Origin: an uncultured Planctomycetota bacterium
GTDB lineage: Bacteria; Planctomycetota; Phycisphaerae; Sedimentisphaerales; Anaerobacaceae
NCBI GenBank assembly: GCA_903927855.1
Contig: CAIYOL010000398.1
Location: 1 to 12,816 of the forward strand
Length of the DNA stretch: 12,816 bases
Reading direction: 5' to 3'
Part shown: positions 1 through 6,654 of the stretch, one piece after another
How the letters are laid out: each line of letters opens with the position of its first letter
How positions within the stretch are numbered: position 1 is the stretch's first letter
The notes under the pieces: model-generated
What the model saw: only the letters and a program-made list of their open reading frames with translations
The model's database searches: none
Told to the model about the DNA's origin: nothing
Translations under genes and position numbers: made by a program

Positions 1-193
1 CCAGAGGGTCCCGAAAACGGTTGCGAATATGCTCCAATAACCCGGGGGCAGCGAAAAGATGATCGACCGGAATGTTAAAGAAGCCCTGGATTTGGCCGGC
101 GTGCAGTTGCAGATGTGTGCGGCGGCCTTGCGGCTCGATGGTGATCGCGGGGAGATCGGCCGATGAGCTGACGGCGTAGCACAGGTAGGAGAG
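1..193 (-). pseudogene. prs: Ribose-phosphate pyrophosphokinase (PRPP synthetase) fragment, truncated and degraded
   Basis: On the minus strand, bases 106 down to 2 translate without a stop into a stretch beginning LHAGQIQGFFNIPVDHL and going on through FAAPGLLEHIRNR. This is the conserved core of PRPP synthetase, the enzyme making PRPP from ribose 5-phosphate and ATP, including the histidine of the LHAxQIQGFF segment near residue 130 of the family. The reading continues past the left edge, so the C-terminal half may exist outside the window. Upstream (bases 107 to about 193) the same frame stays open but fits the family poorly: pieces resembling a family YARQ stretch appear only if one or more small frameshifts are allowed, and the roughly 100 N-terminal residues expected are absent because a propeller gene lies there on the other strand. 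G+C here is about 60% against about 45% just to the right. I infer a broken gene or a chimeric contig end. The family call is firm; the right boundary is approximate. Confidence 0.66.
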
Positions 194-194
194 G

Positions 195-923
195 GTGACA
201 TCCGGCACGGAACGAAGCGCCAAACGTCTGAGATTTGGTGTAACTTGTCCTGCTACCCGCAACAGCTCATACTTTTATGTTGGTGGTACTGACAGGCGTA
301 TGCATGTGTTACGTTCAAAAGACAAGATCCAGGTTTTTGAAGTGGCTGCTGAGAGCGATTCGATGATTACTTCGATTGTTGCCGATGAGAATTCTGCTAT
401 CTTTGCCACCGATGATGGTAATGTGATAAGTATCATGCCTGATAAGTCTAAGCGGTTGTGGCAATTTGATGCTGCCGGCGGTATTGCCTTGCCGATTGTA
501 AGAGACGGAGATTCGCTGTTCGTTGCCAGCAGAGATACGAACATTTACAGGCTTAACGCACGGACCGGGAAGTTTGTTTGGAAGTATCAGACCGGAGCGA
601 AGCTTGAGAAGGGCCCGCAGGTTACTGCCGGGGTTGTTTATCAATATGTTCGCGATGAAGGTTTGATAGCGATAGATAAAGAAAGCCACGAGCGTATTTG
701 GCAGATGGCCGATGGTGTTGAATTGCTGGCTGAGTCGGAAGGCAAGTCATACGTGATTACGAAGGCGGGGACGCTGATAGTAATGGACAATAAGAAAGCA
801 AAGCAGATACATACGGTAGATTTGTCGGGCGTTTCGATTTATGTGACCAATGTGGCGGATTCGAGAATCTATATTGCAGATAAACAAGGACGAATTGCCT
901 GTTTACAACCCATCAAATATTGA
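195..923 (+). CDS. PQQ-type beta-propeller repeat protein, 5'-truncated
   Basis: The protein contains about six similar beta-rich units of 30-40 residues. Examples are YFYVGGTDRRMHVL, IFATDDGNVISI, LFVASRDTNIYRLN followed by ARTGKFVWKY, and IYIADKQGRIACL. The pattern (strand, turn with D and G, I-x-x-L/I, then G-K-x-x-W) is that of PQQ-like (quinoprotein alcohol dehydrogenase-like) propeller blades. Such proteins in planctomycete-type genomes are usually exported and scaffold interactions; no catalytic motif is visible. A full relative would have a signal peptide and more blades; neither is present. The only available start is a GTG at 195 next to an in-frame stop at 186-188, and the first 12-15 residues do not look like propeller sequence, so this start is probably an artefact of the junction with the prs fragment. 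It ends 111 bases before purH on the same strand; shared transcription is possible. I am confident of the fold, not of any function. Confidence 0.72.
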   Translation: MTSGTERSAKRLRFGVTCPATRNSSYFYVGGTDRRMHVLRSKDKIQVFEVAAESDSMITSIVADENSAIFATDDGNVISIMPDKSKRLWQFDAAGGIALPIVRDGDSLFVASRDTNIYRLNARTGKFVWKYQTGAKLEKGPQVTAGVVYQYVRDEGLIAIDKESHERIWQMADGVELLAESEGKSYVITKAGTLIVMDNKKAKQIHTVDLSGVSIYVTNVADSRIYIADKQGRIACLQPIKY

Positions 924-1020
924 GGGTGTTTTTGTGTTCCGGCACACTTGGAGGTGTGGTAAGTTACGTAAGCTGCAAATTGTAATAAGCCATAGGCTTG
1001 CAAGTTTAAAAGTTTTTGAA

Positions 1021-1026
1021 AGGAAG
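1021..1026 (+). promoter_or_regulatory. Shine-Dalgarno site deciding the purH start
   Basis: AGGAAG lies 8 bases before the ATG at 1035 but only 2 bases before the in-frame GTG at 1029. The spacing selects ATG 1035. In the 111-base gap before purH I see no convincing -35/-10 pair. Confidence 0.6.
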
Positions 1027-1034
1027 AAGTGCAA

Positions 1035-2645
1035 ATGGATGTGAAAATTAAGATGGCGTTGATAAGTGTTTCCGAAAAGAGAGGTGTTATTGATTTTGCA
1101 AAGAAGCTAAGCGAAATGGGTGTTAAGATAATCAGCACCGGCGGGACGGCTAATAAACTGGGCGAAGCAGGCGTGAGTGTTGTTGGTATTGAGTCGGTTA
1201 CGGGTTTTCCGGAGATGATGGACGGCCGCGTAAAAACGCTTCATCCGAAGATACACGGGGCATTGCTTGGCCTTCGCGATAAAAGTGAACACAAGGCAGC
1301 GATGAAGAAGCACGGTATTGAGCCGATAGATTTGGTGTGCGTGAATCTTTATCCGTTTGAGGCGACAATCGCGAAGCCGGACTGCACGTTGGAAGAGGCA
1401 ATTGAAAATATAGATATCGGCGGGCCGAGTATGATTCGCTCAGCCGCGAAGAACCATAAATTCGTAACGGTTGTCACTGATTCGGGGCAGTATGAGAGGG
1501 TCATCAATGAGATGAAGGCGAACAAGGGGGCGGTGAGCGAGGAGCTGCGCAGCGATTTTGCGAGGGTCGCCTTCGGGATGACGGCGTCATACGATGCGGC
1601 GATTGCGAAATATCTTAATGGCAAAGCAGGAGTGAAGTTTCCGGAAAAGGTAACAATTGCTGTGAGAAAAGAGCGGGAACTGCGTTACGGCGAGAATTCA
1701 CATCAGAGCGCGGCATTTTATAAACTGCCAGCCAGCGGCGAGACATCAATCAGCAGCGCCGGTATAGCAGAAGTAGAGACGGCGATAAGCTTTAATAATC
1801 TTCTGGATTCGAACGCTGCATTTGAGCTGGTGAAGGAATTCACAGAGCCAGCGGCGGTTGTTGTCAAACACCTCAACCCGTGCGGATGTGCGGTCGATGA
1901 TGATATCTGCGAGGCATATCGAAAAGCATACGAAGGCGACGTGGTAAGCGCATTCGGGGGTATCATTGCGCTGAATAGGGAAGTGGATGCCAAACTGGCA
2001 CAGACGATTATGGAATCATACGGCAAATTCGGCAAGGCCAAAGGGGCCAGCGGATTTTTTGCAGAGGTAATCATTGCACCGGAATTTGAGCAGCAAGCAA
2101 TTGATATAATCAGAACATTGAAGAGCTGGGGCAACAGAGTGCGGCTGATGAAGACCGGGGCAATCGACAGGGCCAGGATTGACTGCGGCGAGTTCGATGT
2201 TCGATGCGTTATCGGGGGATTACTTTTGCAACAGCGGGATTTGGCAGGGTGGGAGCCGGAGGTGCTGAAGTATCCGACGAAAGCGAAGCCCACAAAAGAG
2301 CAGCTTGAGGATTTGAGAGTTGCGTGGCTTGTAGCAAAGCATACCAAAAGCAATACGATAGTGCTTGTTAAGGACAGGAAGATATTAGGTACCGGGGCCG
2401 GACAGATGAACCGAGTCGAGTCCGGGCTGATTGCGTACAGGCACGCAGGCGACCAGGCGAAAGGTTGTGTGCTGGCGTCAGATGCGTTTTTCCCGTTCCC
2501 GGATAATATTGAAAACGCCGCAGCGGCGGGCGTGGCATGCATAGTCCAGCCGGGCGGCTCAAATAAAGATGATGAAGTAATTGCCGCCGCGGACAAGCAC
2601 GGAATTGCGATGGTCTTTACCGGTAAACGGCATTTCAAACATTAG
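1035..2645 (+). CDS. purH: Bifunctional AICAR transformylase / IMP cyclohydrolase PurH
   Basis: PurH catalyses the last two steps of de novo purine synthesis in the cytoplasm: formylation of AICAR by 10-formyl-tetrahydrofolate, then ring closure to IMP. The 536 residues match the family's usual 510-540. Residues 7-195 form the MGS-like cyclohydrolase domain, with SVSEKRG (11-17), ISTGGTA (33-39), DGRVKTLHPKIHG (63-75) and NIDIGGPSM (125-133). The transformylase domain follows, with RYGENSHQ (217-224), SFNNLLD (252-258), the catalytic K-H pair in VVKHLNPCG (276-284), SAFGG (305-309), GAGQMNRV (454-461), ASDAFFPFPD (481-490) and the C-terminal FTGKRHFKH. One oddity is GENSHQ where the family nearly always has GENPHQ, a TCA for CCA change. 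The gene converges on metK across a shared terminator. Identification is secure. Confidence 0.97.
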   Translation: MDVKIKMALISVSEKRGVIDFAKKLSEMGVKIISTGGTANKLGEAGVSVVGIESVTGFPEMMDGRVKTLHPKIHGALLGLRDKSEHKAAMKKHGIEPIDLVCVNLYPFEATIAKPDCTLEEAIENIDIGGPSMIRSAAKNHKFVTVVTDSGQYERVINEMKANKGAVSEELRSDFARVAFGMTASYDAAIAKYLNGKAGVKFPEKVTIAVRKERELRYGENSHQSAAFYKLPASGETSISSAGIAEVETAISFNNLLDSNAAFELVKEFTEPAAVVVKHLNPCGCAVDDDICEAYRKAYEGDVVSAFGGIIALNREVDAKLAQTIMESYGKFGKAKGASGFFAEVIIAPEFEQQAIDIIRTLKSWGNRVRLMKTGAIDRARIDCGEFDVRCVIGGLLLQQRDLAGWEPEVLKYPTKAKPTKEQLEDLRVAWLVAKHTKSNTIVLVKDRKILGTGAGQMNRVESGLIAYRHAGDQAKGCVLASDAFFPFPDNIENAAAAGVACIVQPGGSNKDDEVIAAADKHGIAMVFTGKRHFKH

Positions 2646-2663
2646 AATTCAGGCAGAAGCATT

Positions 2664-2695
2664 AAAAAAAGCCCGACAGGTGTCGGGCTTTTTTT
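2664..2695. terminator. Bidirectional intrinsic terminator between purH and metK
   Basis: A run of seven A (2664-2670) precedes GCCCGAC (2671-2677), loop AGGT (2678-2681), GTCGGGC (2682-2688), then seven T (2689-2695). The perfect GC-rich stem flanked by A and T tracts can act as a rho-independent terminator in either direction. It lies 18 bases past the purH stop and 33 bases past the metK stop, so both convergent genes probably share it. Confidence 0.92.
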
Positions 2696-2728
2696 ATTGT
2701 GACGGATTTTTTTGCTGCTTTATTTGTG

Positions 2729-3931
2729 TTACATCCCTGCGGCTTTTCGAAGTTTTTTTACCATATCAGTTTTTTCCCAGGTGAAGTTGGGGCCTTTTCT
2801 GCCGAAATGTCCGCCGTGCGAGGTTTCCGCATAAATCGGCCTGGCGAGCTTCAAATGGGTAATCATACTCTTGGGCGTTAGCGGGAAAAGTTTTCGAACG
2901 GTTCGGCTGATTTTATTTTCGCTGATTTTTGCGGTACCGTGGGTATTAACATAAATCGAAAGCGGATCAGCGTAGCCAATGACGTATGATAGTTGAATTT
3001 CGCAAATATCGGCAAGGCCTGCTGCGACGATGTTCTTAGCGATGTACCTGGCCATATAGCTTGCAGTCCTGTCGACTTTAGTGGGGTCTTTTCCACTGAA
3101 GGCGCCTCCGCCGTGATGTCCTTGTCCGCCGTAAGTATCAACGATGATTTTTCTCCCCGTTAGGCCGCAATCACCTTTTGGACCACCTATGACGAAGCGG
3201 CCGGTTGCGTTGATGTGGTATATGGTGTTTTTGTCAATAAAGTGTTTTGGCAGGACGGGCAAAATGACCTTTTCGATGATTTTCTTACGCAATTGTTTAT
3301 AGGTGATAGTTGGGTCGTGCTGGGTGGCTATTACGATGGTGTGAATACGTAAAGGTTTACCGTTTTCGTATTCGACCGTTACTTGGCTTTTGCCATCCGG
3401 TCGCAGCCAGGGAAGTTTGCCGTTTTGGCGCATTTTTTCGAGCTGAATGGTCAGCAGATGCGCAAGCTGAATGGGCATTGGCATAAGAGCCGGTGTTTCT
3501 CTGCAGGCGTAGCCGAACATCAGTCCCTGGTCGCCTGCGCCCTGCTCTTTATGCAGACCGGTGCCTTCAGTGACGCCCTGTGAGATGTCGGGGCTTTGTT
3601 TATCGAGGCCGACGACGACGGCACAATTCTCGAAGTCGAAGCCCATATCGGGGTCGGTGTAACCGATTTTCTTTATTGTGTCGCGGACGACCGCGGGGAT
3701 GTCAACAATCGCTTTTGTTGTGACTTCGCCTGCGACTATGACCATATCATTTTTGACCATAGTTTCACAGGCGACCCTGCTTTTGGGGTCTTGGGCGAGC
3801 ATTGCGTCGAGGATTGCATCAGATATGTGGTCTGCCACCTTGTCGGGATGGCCCATAGTTACGGATTCGCTGGTGAAAAGATATTTGCCGGTGTCACAGT
3901 TAGGATTGCTGTAAGCAGATTTTTTTGCCAT
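2729..3931 (-). CDS. metK: S-adenosylmethionine synthetase MetK
   Basis: MetK makes S-adenosylmethionine from methionine and ATP in the cytoplasm, releasing pyrophosphate and phosphate. The 400 residues fit the bacterial family (about 380-400). Visible motifs in order: [11 protein letters not shown] (21-31) with the catalytic histidine, GEVTTKA (68-74), the GAGDQG hexapeptide loop (131-136) with MFGYA after it, [12 protein letters not shown] (250-261), and the nucleotide/phosphate loop [17 protein letters not shown] (272-288). The start is ATG with AAAGGAT about 10 bases upstream. It begins 23 bases after the stop of the DUF547 lipoprotein gene on the same strand, so the two are probably co-transcribed. 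That short gap leaves no room for a SAM riboswitch, so I see no direct SAM-responsive leader. Transcription should end at the bidirectional hairpin shared with purH. Identification is secure. Confidence 0.97.
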   Translation of the reverse strand: MAKKSAYSNPNCDTGKYLFTSESVTMGHPDKVADHISDAILDAMLAQDPKSRVACETMVKNDMVIVAGEVTTKAIVDIPAVVRDTIKKIGYTDPDMGFDFENCAVVVGLDKQSPDISQGVTEGTGLHKEQGAGDQGLMFGYACRETPALMPMPIQLAHLLTIQLEKMRQNGKLPWLRPDGKSQVTVEYENGKPLRIHTIVIATQHDPTITYKQLRKKIIEKVILPVLPKHFIDKNTIYHINATGRFVIGGPKGDCGLTGRKIIVDTYGGQGHHGGGAFSGKDPTKVDRTASYMARYIAKNIVAAGLADICEIQLSYVIGYADPLSIYVNTHGTAKISENKISRTVRKLFPLTPKSMITHLKLARPIYAETSHGGHFGRKGPNFTWEKTDMVKKLRKAAGM

Positions 3932-3954
3932 TTGTGGTTTATCCTTTTAGTAGT

Positions 3955-4842
3955 CTATTGTTGGTTGTTTATGGACGGTGAACTATCGTTAAGAGTCCAA
4001 TTATATGTTATATATTTAACGGAATAATTTTCCTTTTCAAGGAAAAGCAGGTCCTGCTCAGAGATATAATTTGTAGCGAAGTTTAAGACGGCCCGGACGG
4101 ACGGCGGCTGGTCTTTAAATTTTTTGTCTGTGCCGTATTTATTGATAAATTCTTCTCCATACCAGGTTGGGTGAAAGATGGCGGAAAGATTGACTATTTT
4201 ATTTTCTCTGTCTATTCTGAATGCGAGTGGGTTAGATAGGAATTTTTTGGCCTGGTCATCCAGCTGCTCGTATAGCCTGTATCCGTAATACGGCTCATTA
4301 CGCAAAGGCGGGCCGGAAAGGCTGGCGTAGGATATGGCGAAGAATACCCGCGGTTCATCAAACTCTTTACGGAAAAACCGCTGTTCAATTTCTTTAAGGG
4401 TGAATTCCTCATCCATTACGATAAATTTGTATTTGTCCCATATACCGTCGATGTGCCTGATGCTGTCAGGCCCCCATAAAACACGAAGTATTCGCTGGGA
4501 CTCGATGGGATAGTTGTCGGTGATTATTTTGAGCATTTTTATGTTATATGCGTTAAGCCAGAAGGCGATTTTGTCCTCTTTGGACCAGGAATTATATTCA
4601 TTAGGGTCAAGTTTAGCGAATTCATCGAGAAGCTGGTTAAGCTCCGGCTTCTTTCGTTTGAGCGTTTTATAATTAACCATTCCCTTATCGTCAACGTAGT
4701 TTTTCAAGATGTCGGCACACTTGTCATGAAAAGAAACAAGCGAGTGTTTGGCAGGTTCAGGCGAAACCTTTGGGCAGCCAGTGATAAAAAACAATACAGC
4801 CAATGAAGTTATAAAAACTACGCTTCGTCTTGTGAAAGCCAT
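3955..4842 (-). CDS. DUF547-family lipoprotein with altered conserved cysteines
   Basis: The 295-residue protein starts with a lipoprotein signal: RR at 5-6, a hydrophobic run (8-20) and lipobox ITGC with the lipidated Cys at 23, so it should be anchored on the outer face of a membrane. The rest matches DUF547 (PF04784), a family of unknown function: KIAFWLNAYN (91-100), the LKEIEQRFFR region (149-158), EPRVFFAISYASLSGPPL (163-180), the EQLDDQAKKFLSNP stretch (192-205) and the terminal YNWTLND (280-286). From memory, relatives read about FAL-x-CASLSCPPL here; this protein has Tyr 172 (TAC) and Gly 177 (GGC) where Cys (TGC) is usual, one base apart in each case. The TTG at 4857 could also open the frame, but it forms part of the Shine-Dalgarno region of the ATG at 4842. 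It sits directly upstream of metK and probably shares its transcript. Its function is unknown. Confidence 0.85.
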   Translation of the reverse strand: MAFTRRSVVFITSLAVLFFITGCPKVSPEPAKHSLVSFHDKCADILKNYVDDKGMVNYKTLKRKKPELNQLLDEFAKLDPNEYNSWSKEDKIAFWLNAYNIKMLKIITDNYPIESQRILRVLWGPDSIRHIDGIWDKYKFIVMDEEFTLKEIEQRFFRKEFDEPRVFFAISYASLSGPPLRNEPYYGYRLYEQLDDQAKKFLSNPLAFRIDRENKIVNLSAIFHPTWYGEEFINKYGTDKKFKDQPPSVRAVLNFATNYISEQDLLFLEKENYSVKYITYNWTLNDSSPSINNQQ

Positions 4843-4849
4843 TTTTTTA

Positions 4850-4855
4850 CCTTCC
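4850..4855 (-). promoter_or_regulatory. Shine-Dalgarno site deciding the DUF547 gene start
   Basis: On the minus strand GGAAGG ends 7 bases before the ATG at 4842, ideal spacing. It overlaps the codons following the alternative TTG at 4857, which itself has no good site upstream. This places the start at 4842. The rest of the gap up to rtcB (4856-4985) holds a 5-base-pair hairpin at 4918-4931 and no convincing promoter or terminator. Confidence 0.7.
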
Positions 4856-4985
4856 AAAATTCAACTGTATCGAGCTATTGAGCCAGCGAACATACGGTAA
4901 TATAGTAATAGTTTTTGCTGTATTTTTACAGAGAAAAATTAATTTTAGGAGGGGTGTTTTATGCCAAAGTGGATGGGAGGGTATC

Positions 4986-6428
4986 TTAGCCTTTTAGGAC
5001 GGCCAGCGGGACTGTTCGGGCGACGGCCTTGGCCCAGCCGCATTTGATAACAATCCGCACGACCTCGTCAATGTCTTTATAAGCGCCCGGCGCTTCTTCC
5101 TTTATTTTGTGTTTGTCAGCGGTGATGAGCTTTATACCTTCCATACTACGTTTGAACTGGTCATCGCTAATAAGAGCAGGGGAGACGTTTCTGCCTCTGC
5201 GGGATTTTCCCAGTGCAGCGGTGCGACTCATAACCCTGCCTGCCCCGTGATTGACCGAGCAGAGAGATTCTTCGGAATTGCCGGTTCCGACCAGTAAATA
5301 ACTTGCAGTGCCCATTGAGCCTGGGATTATTATGGGCTGACCGGTTTTGTCGAAAATGGTATCTGTCATGCGTTTTTGTCCGAAGGCGCGGGTGGCGCCT
5401 TTTCGGTGGACCCATAACTGCTCGCCTTCGTGTGTTTCAAACTTTGCCATGTTGTGAGCGACATCATAGACAAGCTGCAGGGGCGTTGGGCCGAACATCC
5501 TGTTGAAGCATCGTCTTACAAGCAGGGCCATAATGTGGCGATTGGTAAATGCGAAGTTGGCGGCTGCAGCCATTGCGGCGATATAGTTTTTACCGGCGTT
5601 GGAGTCGGTCGGCAGATAGGAGAGCATTTTTTTTCGTTCGGTCATATCCGGCCTTTGAGCTGCGATGCTCATATACTGGTCGGCTATTTCATAGCCAAAC
5701 CGGCGGGAGCCTGAGTGTATCATTACAACAATTTGGTCCTTAAAAAGGCCGAAGGTTTTTGCTAAAAGCTGGTCGAAAATCTGCTGAACATACTGAATTT
5801 CGATGAAATGGTTTCCGCCGCCAAGCGTTCCGAGCTGAGCGGCCCCTTTCTCTATTGCCAGGCCAGGCACTGCAGCGAGGTCGCTGGGGAGGCAGCCGTT
5901 TTCTTCTATTCTTTTGAGGTCATCGGCAAATTCATCGGGGTCGAATGCCTCCCAGGCCAGGTGACTGCTTCTTTGCGCGAGCGTTGGTATTGAGGCCACG
6001 CCCTTATTAACAACGGCCTCAAGCCCTGTTTTGTCTAATATAAGGTTGGATTTGCCTTCGCCGAGTGGGATGTCTCTGGCGATGGAAAGGGCGATTTTGT
6101 CGGTGTCGATACTGCCTCTGGAAAAAGGTGTGCGTAAGAGCCGCATGCCGCAGTTTATATCGTATCCGACGGCAGCGGGCATAATGGCCTCTTCCAGTCC
6201 CAAAACGGCGCCGATTGGTATGCCGAAGCCGACGTGGATATCAGCGGTGGCGAGGACCTTCTTTGCCGGCGGCAAAGAGGCGGCATCACAAAGCTGGCGA
6301 ACTGCCTCCGGTTCGAGGCTGATGGACTCTGAGGCGAAAATCGTCGCATCTGTTACCATTTGACCACGACGCTCAATATGGAGTCTCAAAGGGTCTGTGC
6401 GAGTGAGTTTTACTGACAGTTCGGGCAT
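4986..6428 (-). CDS. rtcB: RtcB-type tRNA-splicing / 3'-phosphate RNA ligase
   Basis: RtcB joins RNA 2',3'-cyclic-phosphate or 3'-phosphate ends to 5'-OH ends, using GTP and Mn2+ through a guanylylated histidine. In bacteria it acts in RNA repair, including tRNA and rRNA cut by ribotoxins. The 480 residues match the longer class of the family. Every key residue is visible: ADIHVGFGIPIG (62-73), Asp 90 and Cys 93 in GYDINCGMRL, His 207 in LGGGNHF, His 238 in HSGSRRFG, His 325 in YDVAHN, the HRKGATRAF loop (341-349), IPGSMGT (368-374) and the guanylylated His 394 in NHGAGR. AAGGG lies about 10 bases before the ATG. It is transcribed away from the unnamed exported-protein gene and toward the DUF547 gene and metK, 143 bases upstream of the former. 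Neither RtcA nor archease is present in the window. Start and product are well supported. Confidence 0.95.
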   Translation of the reverse strand: MPELSVKLTRTDPLRLHIERRGQMVTDATIFASESISLEPEAVRQLCDAASLPPAKKVLATADIHVGFGIPIGAVLGLEEAIMPAAVGYDINCGMRLLRTPFSRGSIDTDKIALSIARDIPLGEGKSNLILDKTGLEAVVNKGVASIPTLAQRSSHLAWEAFDPDEFADDLKRIEENGCLPSDLAAVPGLAIEKGAAQLGTLGGGNHFIEIQYVQQIFDQLLAKTFGLFKDQIVVMIHSGSRRFGYEIADQYMSIAAQRPDMTERKKMLSYLPTDSNAGKNYIAAMAAAANFAFTNRHIMALLVRRCFNRMFGPTPLQLVYDVAHNMAKFETHEGEQLWVHRKGATRAFGQKRMTDTIFDKTGQPIIIPGSMGTASYLLVGTGNSEESLCSVNHGAGRVMSRTAALGKSRRGRNVSPALISDDQFKRSMEGIKLITADKHKIKEEAPGAYKDIDEVVRIVIKCGWAKAVARTVPLAVLKG

Positions 6429-6466
6429 TTGGAAAACCCTTAAACAGTTTTAGGTTCTTGAATATT

Positions 6467-6496
6467 ATTATAGGCAATTTCCGGCTTGTGCGACAG
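6467..6496 (-). promoter_or_regulatory. Candidate rtcB promoter
   Basis: On the minus strand a perfect TATAAT -10 (6467-6472) lies 38 bases upstream of the rtcB start codon. At 17-18 bases spacing the -35 is poor (TGTCGC or CTGTCG, 6490-6496). The -10 is good and the position is right, but the weak -35 would fit activator dependence or simply a chance hexamer. Confidence 0.4.
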
Positions 6497-6565
6497 CGAC
6501 TACTGAGAATATTGTAGAGAAATGCGACCTTCAGGACGAGTGTAGGATAAATGGTTCAAATTAAC

Positions 6566-6594
6566 TTGACAGATGATGGTTTCAAAGGTACCAT
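6566..6594 (+). promoter_or_regulatory. Sigma-70-like promoter for the exported HEAT-like gene
   Basis: A perfect TTGACA -35 (6566-6571) is followed after exactly 17 bases by TACCAT (6589-6594, four of six matches to TATAAT), 60 bases before the ATG at 6655. The spacer and -10 contain a small inverted repeat, ATGGT (6576-6580) and ACCAT (6590-6594), which could be an operator or chance. It sits in the 226-base divergent gap between rtcB and this gene. Confidence 0.5.
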
Positions 6595-6654
6595 TAATGG
6601 GATTGTAGGGGGGACTATCAGGAAAGATAATTGCTTTTGAGGATGTTGGGAATA

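Noticed and set aside
1718..2638. 306-codon open frame on the minus strand
   Set aside because: It lies wholly opposite purH, has a Ser/Ala/Pro-rich composition typical of a complement of coding sequence, and shows no domain; purH is unquestionably the real gene.
3932..3954. SAM riboswitch before metK
   Set aside because: Only 23 bases separate the two genes, too short for any SAM riboswitch class.
3596..4027. 143-codon plus-strand frame opposite the start of metK
   Set aside because: It has no recognisable motif, and the MetK frame on the other strand is complete and conserved.
4918..4931. CTGTA-TTTT-TACAG hairpin as terminator of rtcB
   Set aside because: The stem is only 5 pairs, AT-rich, and has no T tract downstream on the rtcB strand.
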